Below, one piece after another: positions 18,531-32,257 of a stretch of DNA of 64,000 nt. The position numbers and the translations under genes are program-made. The notes under the pieces are model-generated. The model worked only from the letters and a program-made list of their open reading frames with translations. It was not told where the DNA came from and searched no databases. Position 1 is the first letter of the stretch, and each line of letters opens with the position of its first letter. The DNA is from Trichostrongylus colubriformis (Eukaryota; Nematoda; Chromadorea; Rhabditida; Trichostrongylidae): assembly GCA_963978905.1 (NCBI GenBank), contig OZ022256.1:57500646-57564645 (forward strand), read 5' to 3'.

Positions 18531-18536
18531 ACATAG
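18531..18536 (+). promoter_or_regulatory. Possible trans-splice acceptor of the SHPRH gene
   Basis: ACATAG lies 4 nt before the chosen ATG at 18541, after an AT-rich stretch. It is weaker than TTTCAG. It supports this ATG only modestly; an upstream 5' exon is possible. Confidence 0.3.
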
Positions 18537-18540
18537 GGCA

Positions 18541-21500
18541 ATGGCCGATGGCGATGACGATGAAGTTGACGTCGAATGCATGGATGTGAGTTCTATTCTC
18601 TTCTAAACTTTCTTTTGACTTACTACTTTGCTTTTCATCCTTTCCCAGACTAGATTTCATTAAGGTACCGTGGCAGGTATTAATGCCAGGATCAAGAATT
18701 GCGAGGGAATAGCGCTAGTGGAAGTAGAAGTGTATGCTGTAATAGGTGGTGCTGTTAGGAACTCATTGTAATGAGAGAATCTGTGGGGAACGTCGATTGA
18801 GAAAAGGCTACTTTCCTCATTTTAACCCAACAATACTTATCCTATTTTGAGGCTAAGTAACATTCCTCTGACTGTGAAATTTTTGATTTTGAACTTTTTT
18901 AGTTTGTATTAAAAGTCGAAGGGTTCCTAGAATTACTTATCCTCACTAACTTGCAAGGATTTCATATTCCAACTGGAGTGACCACACCCTCGTGCCACTC
19001 CAATAGTTTCAGGTGATTCAGTTGAAACTGCCACGACGTCATGTATTGAGCTGTCATCACAACGACTATCAACGGAAAAACTTGCTGTATTTGGCATCCA
19101 TCGAATTGGGGAGATGCTGTGAATCGTTTGATGATAGTCCATCCTTCGGAGACAATAAGCAGATATTTCTGAAGACTCCTATTTCGAACAGCACTGACCA
19201 TGTGAGTATATATTTGCTTATACATATATTGTTGATAATCTCTATGATGTTACCAGTTGTGAGTCCTGTAGACACTGAAGTCATGTGATTTTTCGGTATT
19301 ACTTTTAATATGTACTTTCAGATTTATTGCAGACCTCCCCCCAAGGTGGGAAAGAAATCACGTAAGAGGCGTTCAAATTGCCATCAGGACATGGTACCGT
19401 TAGTGTCGTTCCATCCAACCCCAGAGGCTGTACAACTTCTTCATTACCCTCCTGAGTGGGTCTTCTGGATTAAATACACTTTATTTCATGAGATCTGTTC
19501 TCTTCGAGTTCCAGGGCAATCTCTTCGTGTGGGTTTGAGATGCGGTGGAGTTCAGAGGGAACTACGACGTTTCTTACTGTGTATTTGAAAGAGTCGCACA
19601 TATATACTTGCGATAATTACTGGACAGCTGATGTGATACGCAAAGTGATTCGATATGATTTCAATCGCTGTGCTTCTGCAATACTTTCTCACCTGTTTCC
19701 TGATATCGCTAAGGTTTTTACCGTACATCTTTTTTATAAAGTTTGTGAAGTGGGCAGTGCCGTCTCGATGCATTCGCTACCTGTATCCTCTGCTTAGAGA
19801 CGATTATTTTCATTTCAGTACTTATCGCTGCGCCCCAATTATTGGAACCATCCTACTTCGCGTAAAAGAGAGAATTTCGAAATCTTCTTTGGAATGCTTC
19901 GTGAACTTCGCCAAAACCCTCCATCGTATAGGCTGAAGTAAGCGTTTTGTAAAAAAAAAAAAATTAAGAGAGTTACCGATGATCATTAGGTGAATCACAA
20001 TCGTAACAGTGCAATTCTATGTACATGAATTTTATTCGTTTTCAGCTTACGGGACTTGCATAGTAGACTTCTGCCATTTCAAAAAGATGCTGTCAATTTT
20101 ATGATACACAGAGAACTTCAATCGGACGTGAACATTGGAAAGTTGATGAGGTAACTAAGCGGTTTTGTTCTTCATTTTTTATTAAGTGAGAGTGCTCCTT
20201 ACAGTGTCGTGAAAATGCCTTTTGACGAAGATCTCAATTACTTCCCTTACCTCGGTTTATTCGTGAAGAATTTGGATAAGCAACCCTATGAGCAAGTCAT
20301 CAGAGGTATGTTCCAACTTTCACACGCTCATACATGATAGTCATCAGCTTACTGAACTGAACCTGACCAGTAATTTCAAGGGCTGATTGTAGCTCAGCAT
20401 AGAAATTTCTGATTTTAAGACCGGGTCATGCTAGATGGTTATCACAATCCAAGCAAGGGTTATCCTTCGAAAAAGGCAAAGGCAATGGGTACCCTTGTAA
20501 AAGTGTGCATGACTGAGACTCTTATATTGCCCCATCGAGAATGAAAGATGTAGGGTACAGGAGTGGGTGTAGTTGACCACGTTCCTTTTATTCTTCTCAC
20601 TTTATTCGCATTATCCTCCTTTTTTAATTAGGTCTCTCAACAAACAAGCCTTCGTGGGGGTAATTATAAATCGGAAGGCTTGGTGACCTGTATGGCGGTG
20701 TACTAGCATTCCATTGTGAAAACCGGATATGGCTTATGGATTGTTCTTCATGATATCATGATAAAATCCTTGGTGAAATGAGCCGGTTATTTGTATTATA
20801 TTGCCATTATCATTATTTGCGTGCTTCACGCTTTATGAATGTTCAAATATTTTTTGATGAAATTGCTCTGTAGGATTCTTGGTGTGACTCCACGAATTTT
20901 AGAAAAGGTTGTTTCTGCTTTAGGAATGATCACTTCATTTGAATAGGTGGAATTCTTGCCGATGAGATGGGTCTCGGAAAAACTGTCGAATTATTAGCTC
21001 TTATTCTATCGCACACTTCGGAAAATACTCCGCAGCTTGATCAATGCCCCATGAGAATGGATGAAGGAACAAGCACATCGTCTTCCAGCTGGTATTATCT
21101 TATGGTCTTATTTTAACAGTTATCTTTGTGAAGTGCACTTCTTCTTCAAGGGCCTTTTAATTCACAAATAATTCAGCTGCGATGACAGCGAAGTGTATGC
21201 ATGTGTTGATTTCATCCTTTCAACAATTGTTGCAGCGAGTGAAACAGAAGACTTGGTTAGTTTCACTTCAACCATTCTGAAGACATTGCATTGGCAAGAT
21301 GATTGGGCGCTCCTATTTTGTACTTCTATAGGGCCCTCCGAGAAAACGGTTCTGTGACGGCATATCTACCAGACCCAGTACCAGTGAACACAGGGTATCC
21401 TGTGAGCTCTGTACAGTGGAGTTTCAGAAGTCTGCGGTGAGGTCATGTTATGAAATTCAGATTAATGGAACGTTCCGGTGCGATTTATGTGCTGAATTTC

Positions 21501-24500
21501 CACACTGCTGGTTTCATTTCCTGTTTAGCGTACCGCTTCTGAGTTCGAAACTGTTCAGGTGCACTGGTCAAAACGACTCGATGCTCTTCCTATGGGATTT
21601 GTTTGCCCAGTTTGTATAGCAGATAGGGTAAGCTCAGCCATGTTCCAATACCGTCATCACAGAGAAAGCTGAGCCATCCTTTTATCCTAGAGAATGGTTT
21701 TCGACATCTCCACGACATTAATTGTTGTCCCAGAAACACTACTCTATCAGTGGTTGGAAGAAATTCGTCGACATTGCAAGAAAAGAGTCGTTGTTGATGT
21801 ACGTTTGTTTTAAGGTGTGCATCTGTTGGGAATTACTTATCAGTTTGAGTTGCGACTAGCGGGTGCAGTAGGGCTCTAACTGCGATTGGAAGCCCCCTCA
21901 ATCTGACTGAAATCTTTACCTCTACGGCACCTTTACGGCAACCTTGTTTAGGCTGAGCGTTGCAACCCAATGCATAGATATTATCAGTACTCAACCGTTT
22001 CTGAATTGTGAATTGAAGCTGAATACACGCTGCGTGCTGAAGACATCAGTAGCTGTTATCCACCTTGTATTCATTTTATTGTTTGGCTAAACCTAAGAGT
22101 GAGATCAAATGGAACTGGTTGTGAGCATTGTAGAAACTAAAGACTTTTGCCACAGTTTTCGAGAAGTTCCGGGGTGTCAAGTTCCCATTGTGTAAACTGG
22201 AGCTACTGACATTAATTCTTTGAATTCTTTTTGAATGTATGAAGTTTGTTCTTCTACATTTTTGCACGCTATACAAATTCAGGTTTACTATGGTGTTGGT
22301 GCGGAGGGTTATAAACACCCAGCCTACTTGAATTCATGCGACATTGTCCTATGTACCTATGAGACGTTTCAAAAGGAAATTCACTACGATCCTTCATCAT
22401 TGAGTTTGTTTACAAAGTTTTGAGGAATCATATACTGTTTTCAATGTATGTACTGAGCTTTTAGGATCTTGGAAAACACAATATTCTACTTTTGGAAGGA
22501 CTCAAAATTTTCCGAGTCCCTTATTGGCCGTCAACTTTTGGCGTGTAAGTATATACGTTTACATAGATCTGTACTCATATATATTCATTCCGTGCAGACT
22601 GTATGCCATTAGATATGCTTGGATGAGTCGCAGCTTGTTGCCAGCAAGGTGAAGGCAGCGGCCAAAATGTGCTCCATGTTGAAATCTCGTTATCGCTGGT
22701 GTGTCACGGGTACCCCACTGTCAAACTCTGTAAATGGTAGGTTAATATCTTGATAGTTGAAAGTGTGATAAAAATACTCGGTGAAAATTCTTAGAAAATT
22801 GTTGTATTGCTTTATATGTGGTCATACTCGCGAGAAGCACATGTCATATGGGAGACAGGTCGAGAAATTCAGTTTCGCGCTTGTGTATAGAGTAAGGTGG
22901 ATTCGTCTGTTGTCGGTCCTCTGGACGTACTGCTGTCAAAACAGAATAGGAGGGGTCACTTTATCTGTCTGCCAAACATCTCCACAACACGAATATAGAT
23001 ATGAATACCGATCCCAATTTAGGACGGGGAATCTGGCGCGGAGAATCTGACTGGCGAGCCTGAGGCTCGGCAGGATGCTGAAACGCGACCCCTCTTGAGT
23101 GGCGATCCCACTCTTCGCCTTGTTGATGTCACGCACGATCTGGAATGCTGGAAAGAATCACCCAAGGAAAACTTAGTTCCTTTGTTGCCCTTTATTTATG
23201 TTGTATTTGCCTAATAAGGGTCGTATGCAAAGTTTCACGCGAAAAATGTGGATCCGGCTAAGATACAGCTCCCCAAATTCTTGGCCGGATGGGCGCGGCC
23301 TCCGAGCAAAAGCCCCGTCCCGTCATTCGCCGCGTTGGGAGCGGAGAGTGGAACTGCTTACGTAACTTTCTGTTCCTACAATGCGTCTCCGATCGCAGCG
23401 GACGACTGGGTGGGCACTTGCTAGGAGATCCCGCCCACCCGGTCGAGACTTTGTGGTGCTGTATCTCTGCCGAGTTCACGTTTTTTCGCGTAAAACTTTG
23501 CATGCGACATATATTAGGTAAATACAACATAATTATATGGATGAGAGGAACTCATTTATCCGTGGACGATTCCTTCAACGTCATCGAGGAATAATATGAT
23601 TCATCCCTCAGTAAATATGTATGGATCCCCATAATAATTGCCTTGACCTCTACAATAGTAATTGGGAGGTATTGTAGGTTTTACGCCTAATCTTACGCAG
23701 CTGGGTATGTTTTCAGATCTCTATGGACTGATGCATTTTCTGGGTGCATTTCCATATAGTGTGGATGCGATCTGGGCACATTACTTTTTCTATCCGTGGA
23801 TCGCGAATTCTAGAAACTCGTTACTAATCTCTCTAATGAGCCAAATCATGTGGAGGAATGCAAAGAAGGACGTAGCGGAGCAGGTGTGGCTACTGAATTT
23901 CTTAGTTCCCCTCATTTTGTTTTGTGATGCCATAGTTATTTTCAGTTGGAAAATATTACCCGCAAATACAACCTTGTGAAATTGTCGTTTTCACCGATTG
24001 AGGAACGCCTGTACTTTGCGAGAATCGAAGAATCCAAAGAGAAAATATGCGAGATCCTGTCCGATCACTGCTCTCATTATACGTCGAATACACAATTAGC
24101 TAAACTCCCATCAGGCTTGGTGAACGCAATATTTTCTGTGATTAACGACGTCAGGGCGTCAATATTAGCAGGTATGAGCCCACAGAAAGCTTGTATTTGT
24201 TTAATAAGATCCACACGTCTCAATCTCCATCTCCGACCGCGGCCAATGATGGAGCGGGGCACCCACTCGGAGGCCTCACCCCGTCATCCGCCTAGAAGCT
24301 GTATCTTAGCCACATTCTCACTTTTCGCGTAAACTTTACATGTTGCCGTCATCAGGCAAATGCAACAAACATATGAGCAAGACAGACTCATTTTTCCGTG
24401 CACGATTTATTTAAAATTGATTCAGTAAGCCATCCGCATCCTTCATCCCCTGAGGACTATTTGAGCTGTGCCACGCCCATGTGGGCATATCAGCTTCGAG

Positions 24501-27500
24501 AGACTCTATATAGTACTCAACAGTTTAGCACAGTTCTTGATGATCAGTTAGAAAGACCGGTAATGGCGAGGGCGCGTTATAATCTACAGCCCATTTTTCG
24601 CAGCTCCTGATTGGGCGTGGCCCGCGGACTTGAGTGAGTGACGAGAGTGGGAATGCGTGGCGACAGTGTCTCCGGCGGGGGAAGGGAGTGTGGTACACTC
24701 TCGCCCAAGTCCGTGGGCCACGCCCAATCAAGCGCTGCGAAATGGACTGTACATGTTTCGTAATTGCTCATTCAAGAAGCATTGACATCATTAACCATCA
24801 TAACCATTTTACAGGAGAATCTCACAAGCAGAAAAAGGATCTCAGTTGCATATCGGATTTCCGCATCTTTTCTCCAAAGTTGATCGCTCGGAAGCTTTTC
24901 GAGGACGCAAAACTACTGGTTGTGCAGCGACATCGCGATCTGGTCTTGAATAGAAATGGTGAGTATAACGAGGATGTCCTTCTCGCTCTGGAAGCTTGGA
25001 TGTTCTATCGGTTGTATTGCGGTTGTTTTTCCATAACCTGCGGAACCACAAACCGGTGCTAATTAAGTAGGAGCAATGGAGGGTTGCACTCTTCTCTCTT
25101 ATAGTTCTAGCATGCTGGTACGGCCGGTTTTTGACATTGATGACCTTTTTGCTCTCTATCTTTTCTCTTTTGACTTGTAATTTCCTCTGTTCTCCTGTTG
25201 TTTATCTTTTAGGGTGCTAGCGCATTTAAAGGGGGACATACCACTATGGACATTATTTTTACCTTAGCCTAGGGGAGAGAGGAACCTCCATCAGCGCTTA
25301 GGCAAATGTCACGCCTGAATGTGCAGATTGACCCTTCAAAGATCTCTCCAAGATGCTTAGATAAGCAACTTTTTATAAGATGCCCCTCTCACTGCGATAG
25401 CACCAGTTTTCATTTGGTTTTGTTTGGCCTATCGAACTCAGTGGTTACGGCTGTGAGCGGAACCCTGGAAGACAGTAGGGAAGGAGAACCCTGAATTTAC
25501 TTCAGTGGTTCTGTGTGCACTTCTGATTTCCATCTACTCATCATTTCCTATGGGAGCTATTGTTTTCACTATCTTTTTATGGCAGCGGTAAGGACCGGTA
25601 GTGTAAATGTAAAATGTAACACAACATGGTCCAAGACTATTGTGCAAAGACTGGAATTCCAACCGTCTTCTCTCAACGCCGTTCATCCATGGATCGTCCC
25701 TTCTGTTCATCAAATTTGTTATAGCATTGGCTGGGCTTTACATGTTGCTCGGAGATCATTGTGCTGCATTGAACTGGTACCAGCAATCGATTAATGTTCA
25801 CAAGGACCAAGTGGAATTGAATGTACAGTTTGGTTTAAAGGAACCTGACGATTCAACGGTTCTGTCCGTAGTACGTTTGTACTTCGTTAGAAATATGGTT
25901 ATATCGGAGCTTGTGAATTTTTCTGATTTGTGAAATCGCAACTTCCAGGTTAAATCAGAGTTCAATGAGGACGAAGGAGATGGTGCAGATCTCGATGATG
26001 AAGATGAGAGCAAACCTATCAAGCCACTAAGTATCGATGCACTGCAGGTTCTTCATATTACGAGGTATCTTTGCGATCAGTGAATATGACACTAATAATG
26101 CTGTGATGGGCTCAAAAATAAAAGTCAATTTTCAGTTGCCTCAAGCACTTGCAGCATGATCTTGAGGAAGCGAAAAAGTTTTTCAAGACAAGTGGAATCA
26201 TAGAACTGGCACGTGAACGTCATCAGCACTATGTGCGTGCTGAAGTAACTGCTTTCATCCGAGCGAAGCGAAAATGGTGTGAAATGGAAAAGACGTGGAG
26301 TAAACTCAACTCCAGTGTTAGTTTCGCCGGTTTCCTCCATTTGCTGTATAATATACAATAGGTAATATATATAACCGTGTGGATATGTTCTTATACCAGT
26401 GGCTGTTCTTCCTTGTTTTGAGACATCTTCTGGTAGCAAATAGCAATTTCCAGTATTTTCGAGTTAATTGGCTTTTCATTTGCAGTTCGATTCGCTGAGA
26501 ATGTCGTATGTCATCATGTTGGAAGGTCTCTCTCACACGTCTGCTTTCTATGAATTCAAAGAGCTCTTCCCTATGAAAGATTTAAGCTCATTGAAAAAGT
26601 AAGAGAATCATTAGTTTTAATCAGTGAATTTCTCTCAATGGATGGATTCAATATCGATGTCATATTTTTCCAGGCTCTCCTCCGAAGCTAGTCCCTTTGA
26701 CTATTTGCTTGTGTTTGATAGCGAAGTGAATGCACTTCGGAGCACATACCACGCTTTTATCAAGCACTTTGATAACATGTTGCTGCCATTCCAACCGGAG
26801 GTGCGTTGTATCATGATAATGTAAGGCCAGTGGAGCTTCGGCGGGGAATAATCGAAAATAGATTCATCTTTTTTTCCACTACAGGCACCTGGAATACATG
26901 GGTGGCTGCTTGTAATCCCATATTACTCACGAAGGAGCCACCTTAGGCCGCGGTCATACTCACCGCCGGCACGGCTTGGCGGCGTTCACAGGCAGCGAGG
27001 GGGAGTGGCTTGGGAGTGGCTTGGGGAGGTGCAGAGATGAAGCAGGCAACGTGGGAGGGTGGCATGGGCGGAGACACAGAGATACGCAGCCACGCCCTGC
27101 CACCGGCACCGCAAAGTATGACCAGTAAAGTAAAGTAAGGTTTGGCCTTAAGGAATTTCTTGCCATAAGGTTGAAGAAACACCTTTGGAGACTGTGGGTA
27201 TATGAGCTTCAGAGAGCTTTCGAATGAGTGAGATTGCGCCCATTTCTCTATTCATTTCATATGCTTGTAACCACGAGCTTCACCCTCTTTAGTTAAGGTT
27301 CTGGCTCTCACTTGTATGTGATTCTGTAATCCTGGGAGAAGCTGATTGACATGGGCAGCCAGTTCATTTTTTGAATCATTCAAGTTAATATAATACAAAG
27401 CCTTGATGACCTACTTTTTTCAGCTGGCTGATAGCGATGATGTAACGATAGACACTCTGGTTCCACCGCACCATGATCATCCCACATTTAAGAAACTGAT

Positions 27501-30500
27501 TTTATGCAAACATGCTCCTGTTCCGCATTTCACCCTTCTCAACGAAGAAGATGGTCTCTTTATTCCAGAGCATTACTTCCCAGAGTTAGTTTTCACATGC
27601 CATATTTGGTTCTTTCTAAGCCATTTACTGCTGTGCTTAAGGATTCTTCTTTTTGAAAAAAATGTCTGTTGAAAAGGGTGTCTCAAACTCGAAGTGACCT
27701 TTGAAATGGAAACTCGTTTGCAATAATTTCGCTTTCAGGTTTGATAGCGTAAGATGTCCCGTGTGCGAAGTGATAGCATTCGACGACTTGTTCCAAACTG
27801 TGGGAGATAGGAGCAATATCGTGTGGTTAGTTATCGTCGTTGCAAGATTTGACAGATTTTGAGGGCAGGCAGTTAATACACTTCAGAACATTAATTTATA
27901 TCTCAGGAAAAAGAACTACCACTCATAATTATAATTTATAGTAGAGAGAAAATGCCATATGAGGCTATCCTGACTCGGATGTACCGACTGAGTCGACGTT
28001 GTGTGGTAGACTCAGTACAGCCATTTTACGAACAACTCCTCGAATGGTTTGAAATAGGCGAGAAGCTGGTGCGTTTAGGACGAGAACTGATGACTGCCGT
28101 ACAAGAATGGATCAATAGAGAGTATGTTATTGATAGTCTCCCTTCTCCTCTATTGTTTCAAGTTTTTAAATCATTTTGCTCCATTAAATATTACATGACA
28201 TATTTTCTCCTGAGTTCCACCGTTTTGACAATTGTTTCTGAATTTTTACAAAGAGGTGACTCGTAATCAGGCTATTGATCGTAGCCTTGTAGTTCCAATA
28301 CTTTTGATAGCTTGTTTTGAGGACTTGAAAGTGATCTGGAATTTTTCTTGGAGACATGATTCGTTGTGTTCGCATATTCATTATCACGTTTCAGACGAGA
28401 AATTATCAGTTCATGTATGCGGTTCGAGATCGGTATGAAGGTCTCCCTCCCGTTCTCATCGCGACCCGTTCTTCTATCGGATGATAACCTGGATGTGAGC
28501 ATTTACTGCTCTATATCAAGTGCTTTATTTACATATTTCTATTTGCTGTCCCTACTATCGATACTTTCTTTCTTCTTGTGATTCTAAGAGTCTTGTTATA
28601 AAAATTTAGAAAGGGTTCATATACACTATTGAAGTTTATCTTCAGGTGGTTATAAGTGCATTCGTGGAAGCCGAGAAGAAATGTGTTGAAATGGTATCTG
28701 GTGCACTGAGTTCGCTTCGCTATCTGGATACCTTATTAAAGTACGAGGTTTCTCGAATTCAGAATGGAGATACCTACGTTGCTGCGCTGGCTTTCGCCGT
28801 CGCTTTTTATTTCTCAATTTATTTTGAGTGTTTCGAATTTTAAAGGGAAACACAAAGTGGCGTGGTTGTACAAGAGTGTCCATGCTGTTACGCGCCGATG
28901 GAAGATATGTGGGTTGTCTTTCCGTGTGCACATACAATTTGTGCAAGATGCCTCAAGAAGTTGAGAATGTGAGTTTCTTACTCGTTGAACTTCAAAGGGA
29001 ATGTACGCAACATGGGAAATCGCATGCGAAAAGCCCGCCGCGCCGCTAATCGCGCGCGACTGCGCGAAAATTGAACATAAGTCTACACACCCTGCAATTC
29101 TGGGACACTATTTCCTTATTTGAGATTCATGTAATTTGGCTTCGAATTTGCACCTCGTCTAGTCAGAATCGCTTGTATCACTAAGGCACGCACACTGTAA
29201 GCACTTACTGGTTATGCTAGGATCACGTTAACTAAGCAACGAAGTTCGATGGGAAGGAAGGGCGGTGTTCGAAAGTGTTTGACGGTTAAGATTCATCAAC
29301 ATACTAGAACCGTCCACGAAGGTGTTGAGCCGTTTATTTTTAGTGTGGCATCTTCGTCAACTGGCAATTATTTGCAATGTATAACGTGCCGGAGACCATG
29401 CCCTGTCGACGGAACTATGTACGTCGTGAATAAAAATGACGAGTTGATTCCGAATACTCGACTAACTGTCAAGGTATGTTGAGTAGAGTATTGTTTTCCT
29501 TTTTTTTTGCGGACAGCTTGAATATGCTGTTATACGGTTTTAATTTCGACGAGATTCTGGCGTACTTTTATTTGCGAGATAATTGAGGCGTCACGGAAGA
29601 ACATCCGAAATGTTGAGGGTTTTTTTTTTGTTTTCTTGCTTTAGTCTGTGTAATAAATTTTCTTCAGTTTGAGAAAATCATCCGCCTCCTGAAGAAGCTG
29701 ATCGCCGATGATTTCAGCAATAAGGTAGGCTTCAAAGGAATTGCTTTTGTCAAGTTTTTGGGAACGGATACTACCAACATGAAATTGATAGAACTAGTCG
29801 TAAAATCTTTCCTGAAGTTCATAGCTCGTGGAATGCGGGGAATCTCGTAGTCGGAAACTGGCCGTTTAAAAATGCTAATGCTAGTCATTCTCAAATATAG
29901 AATAATATAGATACTGGTGTTCACCTCGATAGCGTCTGTTATACCACCATTTGCGGCACTCCTGAAGTTGCTGAAGCTTCCTTTCGCAGTGCTGGATAGA
30001 GGATCAAGATCGAAGACATTGCATCGATTCCGACATGATCCTGATCTGAAGGTGAGAGCTAGCCACCTCTGATTGTTTTTTACGTTTTACCTCATCCAGT
30101 GCTTCGATTGGTCTCTAGCCATTACCGCTCGCAGCAGCTCAAGCATCGTTGTGAATGATATTGGATATAACAGCTCACTGAACGTAGACACTTTCTGGTG
30201 GAACATTACAAATAGCCCCTATTTCATTCATTTCGTTTTTTTTCTAGCTTCTTGAAATCTGTATTTGAATGTTACAAGACGTAGGCAGTCTTGAAATTCA
30301 GGACTAAACTCAAAAGACTCATAAGTGTTATTAAATCGAGCGTCGAGTTCTTGGCTTACGAGAAATGTTCGAGTGCGCGTTATTTCGAAGGTTTATCTAT
30401 CCGGTAGGCTCCGCATTTTTGATGACTGGCGATGATTCAGATTCTCCTAATGCCTCTTCGAATGGGTGCAAATGGGTTGAACTTGACAGAGGCCAATCAT

Positions 30501-30896
30501 ATCGTTTTCATGGAGCCTATCACAGAGACATCCGTGCTCTCTCAGGTTAGATCTCAATAATTTTTTTTGCGGAGTACTCGCAATCAAGGCTGACAGTTCC
30601 GTATATCGATCCCATGGAAGTCTTTGCTCTCAGGCTGTGGGTCGCATTGATCGTATTGGACAGCGTCGGACTGTAACAGTGCATAACTTCATCGTGATCG
30701 GATCCATTGAGGTACGCTGTACTGACAATACTGCTGGAGCCTAAAAATGGTTGAGCGAATGTCGTTTTAGGAAGAGATCTACAATATTGTGAACGGTGGT
30801 GAAGAACAAAGCCGATGGACATTGGATACGCTGTATCAGGTGTTCGGTATAACATCTGACCGCGATAAAGGCCAGATATTGATAGTTGACCAGTAG
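18541..30896 (+). CDS. SHPRH: SHPRH-type SNF2 helicase / PHD / RING E3 ligase, 35 exons, 1451 aa
   Basis: Orthologue-like to SHPRH (Rad5 group), a nuclear SNF2 ATPase with a RING inserted between the helicase lobes; the family ubiquitinates PCNA and acts in replication-stress tolerance. Exons: 18541-18585, 19013-19201, 19322-19455, 19515-19713, 19819-19937, 20046-20150, 20205-20305, 20947-21091, 21177-21255, 21332-21436, 21529-21627, 21691-21798, 22283-22403, 22465-22544, 22613-22736, 23717-23883, 23946-24171, 24815-24958, 25725-25870, 25949-26064, 26136-26316, 26486-26598, 26674-26800, 27424-27584, 27739-27825, 27942-28121, 28395-28494, 28646-28740, 28846-28968, 29344-29473, 29668-29724, 29911-30051, 30441-30545, 30634-30711, 30771-30896. 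Walker A is [13 protein letters not shown] (298-310), Walker B-like LDESQ (~546-550), RING from ~1210 ([15 protein letters not shown], then CITC), motif V ~1358 ([12 protein letters not shown]) and motif VI ~1387 ([10 protein letters not shown]). Shorter than human SHPRH. Every junction keeps phase; the first three exons and exon 27 are least sure. Confidence 0.92.
23150..23577. mobile_element. 430-bp long-TIR foldback, copy in SHPRH intron 15
   Basis: The ends resemble GGAATCGTCCACGGA and its complement; arms contain ATGTTGTATTTGCCTAATAAGG, AAAGTTTCACGCGAAAA and GGCTAAGATACAGC, mirrored at 23420-23577. It swells the 980 bp intron between the DESQ exon and the next. The best-kept copy is 50024-50456. 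Confidence 0.8.
24270..24416. mobile_element. Solo arm of the 430-bp foldback in SHPRH intron 17
   Basis: Matches only the right arm of the family (GCTGTATCTTAGCCA, TTTTCGCGTAAACTTTACATG, CATTTTTCCGTGCACGAT). The other arm is missing or badly decayed. Confidence 0.6.
24585..24752. mobile_element. GTACAGTCCATTTC MITE, copy 2, in SHPRH intron 17
   Basis: Right end GCGAAATGGACTGTAC is intact; left end CTACAGCCCATTTTTCGCAG is diverged. Inner arms GGGCGTGGCCC/GGGCCACGCCC and ACTTGAGTGAG/CTCGCCCAAGT pair. Confidence 0.8.
25310..25440 (-). repeat. Dispersed repeat fragment in SHPRH intron 18
   Basis: The reverse complement is related to about 43238-43370: AAGATCTCTCCAAGATGCTTAG then CAACTTTTTATA and GATAGCACC. 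It is therefore a fragment of the repeat that borders the long palindrome at 43365-43838. Confidence 0.55.
26944..27130. mobile_element. TTCATACTTTGC-family foldback, copy 4, in SHPRH intron 23
   Basis: Left TTAGGCCGCGGTCATACT..CCGCCGGCAC and right CACCGGCACCGCAAAGTATGACC pair imperfectly. The interior is GC- and purine-rich. The most diverged of the five copies. Confidence 0.55.
28985..29105 (+). repeat. Short dispersed repeat in SHPRH intron 29
   Basis: CTTCAAAGGGAATGTACGCAAC, GCGCCGCTAATCG and CTACACACCC match the block at about 40765-40855 in the same orientation. No coding role. Confidence 0.5.
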
Positions 30897-32253
30897 CGCT
30901 CAGCTGCGTGTTCTGCTTGGAATAGTTTATCTCACCTTTAGTACGTCTTTTTGTCAATGTGGCTTGGGGGAAACGCGGATTGCCGTCACGTTTTGGGAAA
31001 TAGCTGAAGACGCTGTCGAGCTCTTTCCCTCAGAATGTTCAGACAAAGACGAATCTGGGAAATCCCAGACGGTTAGAGGGCTCTTCTCCGGGTGTGTTGC
31101 AAGTGTTCCGTTTCTAGAGGTCGGCACCGAACTGGGTCACCGCCCTTGGCGAATTGTCCGAATGGTGGCGTGTCCTGCCGTCTGGGCTCTCCCAGGTTTA
31201 CCTAAGCCTTTTTAGGGGAGAAGCTTTGGTAGCGTGTTTTTACCTATCTTTACCTGATTGCAATCCGTCGCGCAACCTGACCTGACCTCACCAGTCGGAA
31301 CACTTGCACTCCACCCCTCTTCTCCAGTTGCAAGAATGATGCTGCCGGCACGGCAAGTCACATCTTCCCCCTGAGCCACATTGACACCTACTCTTTATGA
31401 TTATTATTGTGCTCCCCTTCTTTTTCATCCTTTATAGTTTTTTGTTGTTTTATGGAAATCGTTTTGAGCGGAATTTGTGAGTATTTGACCTCTTAGGTTA
31501 CAGCTTAGGAGATGGATTTTTTGCTATTTTATGAAATGATTTTGATCGATTGTTAAATTATAAAAACCTTGTAGATGTTATTTGCACCACATTGGCTGCC
31601 CATGAACTTAGTTGTCTGTCTTTGTACCATATGAGCTTGTAAGTGGGTGTAGGGGGGATGTCGCATACGGTTGTATTTTAAACAGATCTCCAGGAAATTG
31701 TTAGCTAATCAGTATCAGTGAGAAGCGCCATGTAGAACATTCTAAGGCTTATTTAATTGTTCTCTTCTGGGACATTATGTAAGGTTACATCAGACAGTTC
31801 AAAAATAGATGGTACAGTGTTACCATTCAGTGGTAATGTGATTGTTAATTTATTTGAGAGCTATCGTTTTCTCTTGTGAATTGAGTTGCTTCCTTGTTGG
31901 GAACCAGAACTGTTGGCATTAATATTTCTCTTGTTTTTTGTTTATTCAGTTTTCACATGTTCATCATGTAGGTTGTTTACGTTTTCTGTGCACCGACGTG
32001 GCAGGTCTTCAAAGCAGACTGTTTCGTTTCTTCCCCTTAGGTTTTGTAGGAGTGGTTCTGATGTTGTTGCAAATAAGGCTTTAATAATCATCAAAAATCG
32101 ATTGAATACATTTAAGTTTGTAATTCTAGATCTTGATTCATGCATAACTATGTCGGCTTTTTGCTGTGATGCTTTATCCATACTGTTCGTGCACTTCTTT
32201 TCTGCCAAATAAAAACATTCCTATTTTTCGACATTTTCTTTATTCTGAAACTC
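30897..32253. other. Probable SHPRH 3' UTR and intergenic DNA
   Basis: T-rich DNA with no repeat-family match except a short TTTTTACCTAAGCC-like segment near 31195-31215 that recurs near 8045 and 39485. The open frame 31886-32212 has no motif. Confidence 0.4.
32208..32213 (+). terminator. Candidate polyadenylation signal after SHPRH
   Basis: AATAAA inside a T-rich stretch, the first full match I see after the stop at 30894-30896. It implies a 1.3 kb 3' UTR, long for a nematode, so a variant hexamer nearer the stop may be used instead. Confidence 0.25.
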
Positions 32254-32257
32254 TGGC

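Noticed and set aside
19322..19713. Apparent frameshift in an early SHPRH exon
   Set aside because: A 59-bp intron (19456-19514, GTGGGT...TTCCAG) restores the frame exactly in phase 2, so no break is needed.
28395..28494. Competing reading frame in SHPRH exon 27 with a PPVL segment
   Set aside because: That frame needs a weak GTTATT donor and hits stops at the end. The chosen frame uses GTATGT, TTTCAG and GTGAGC with correct phase.
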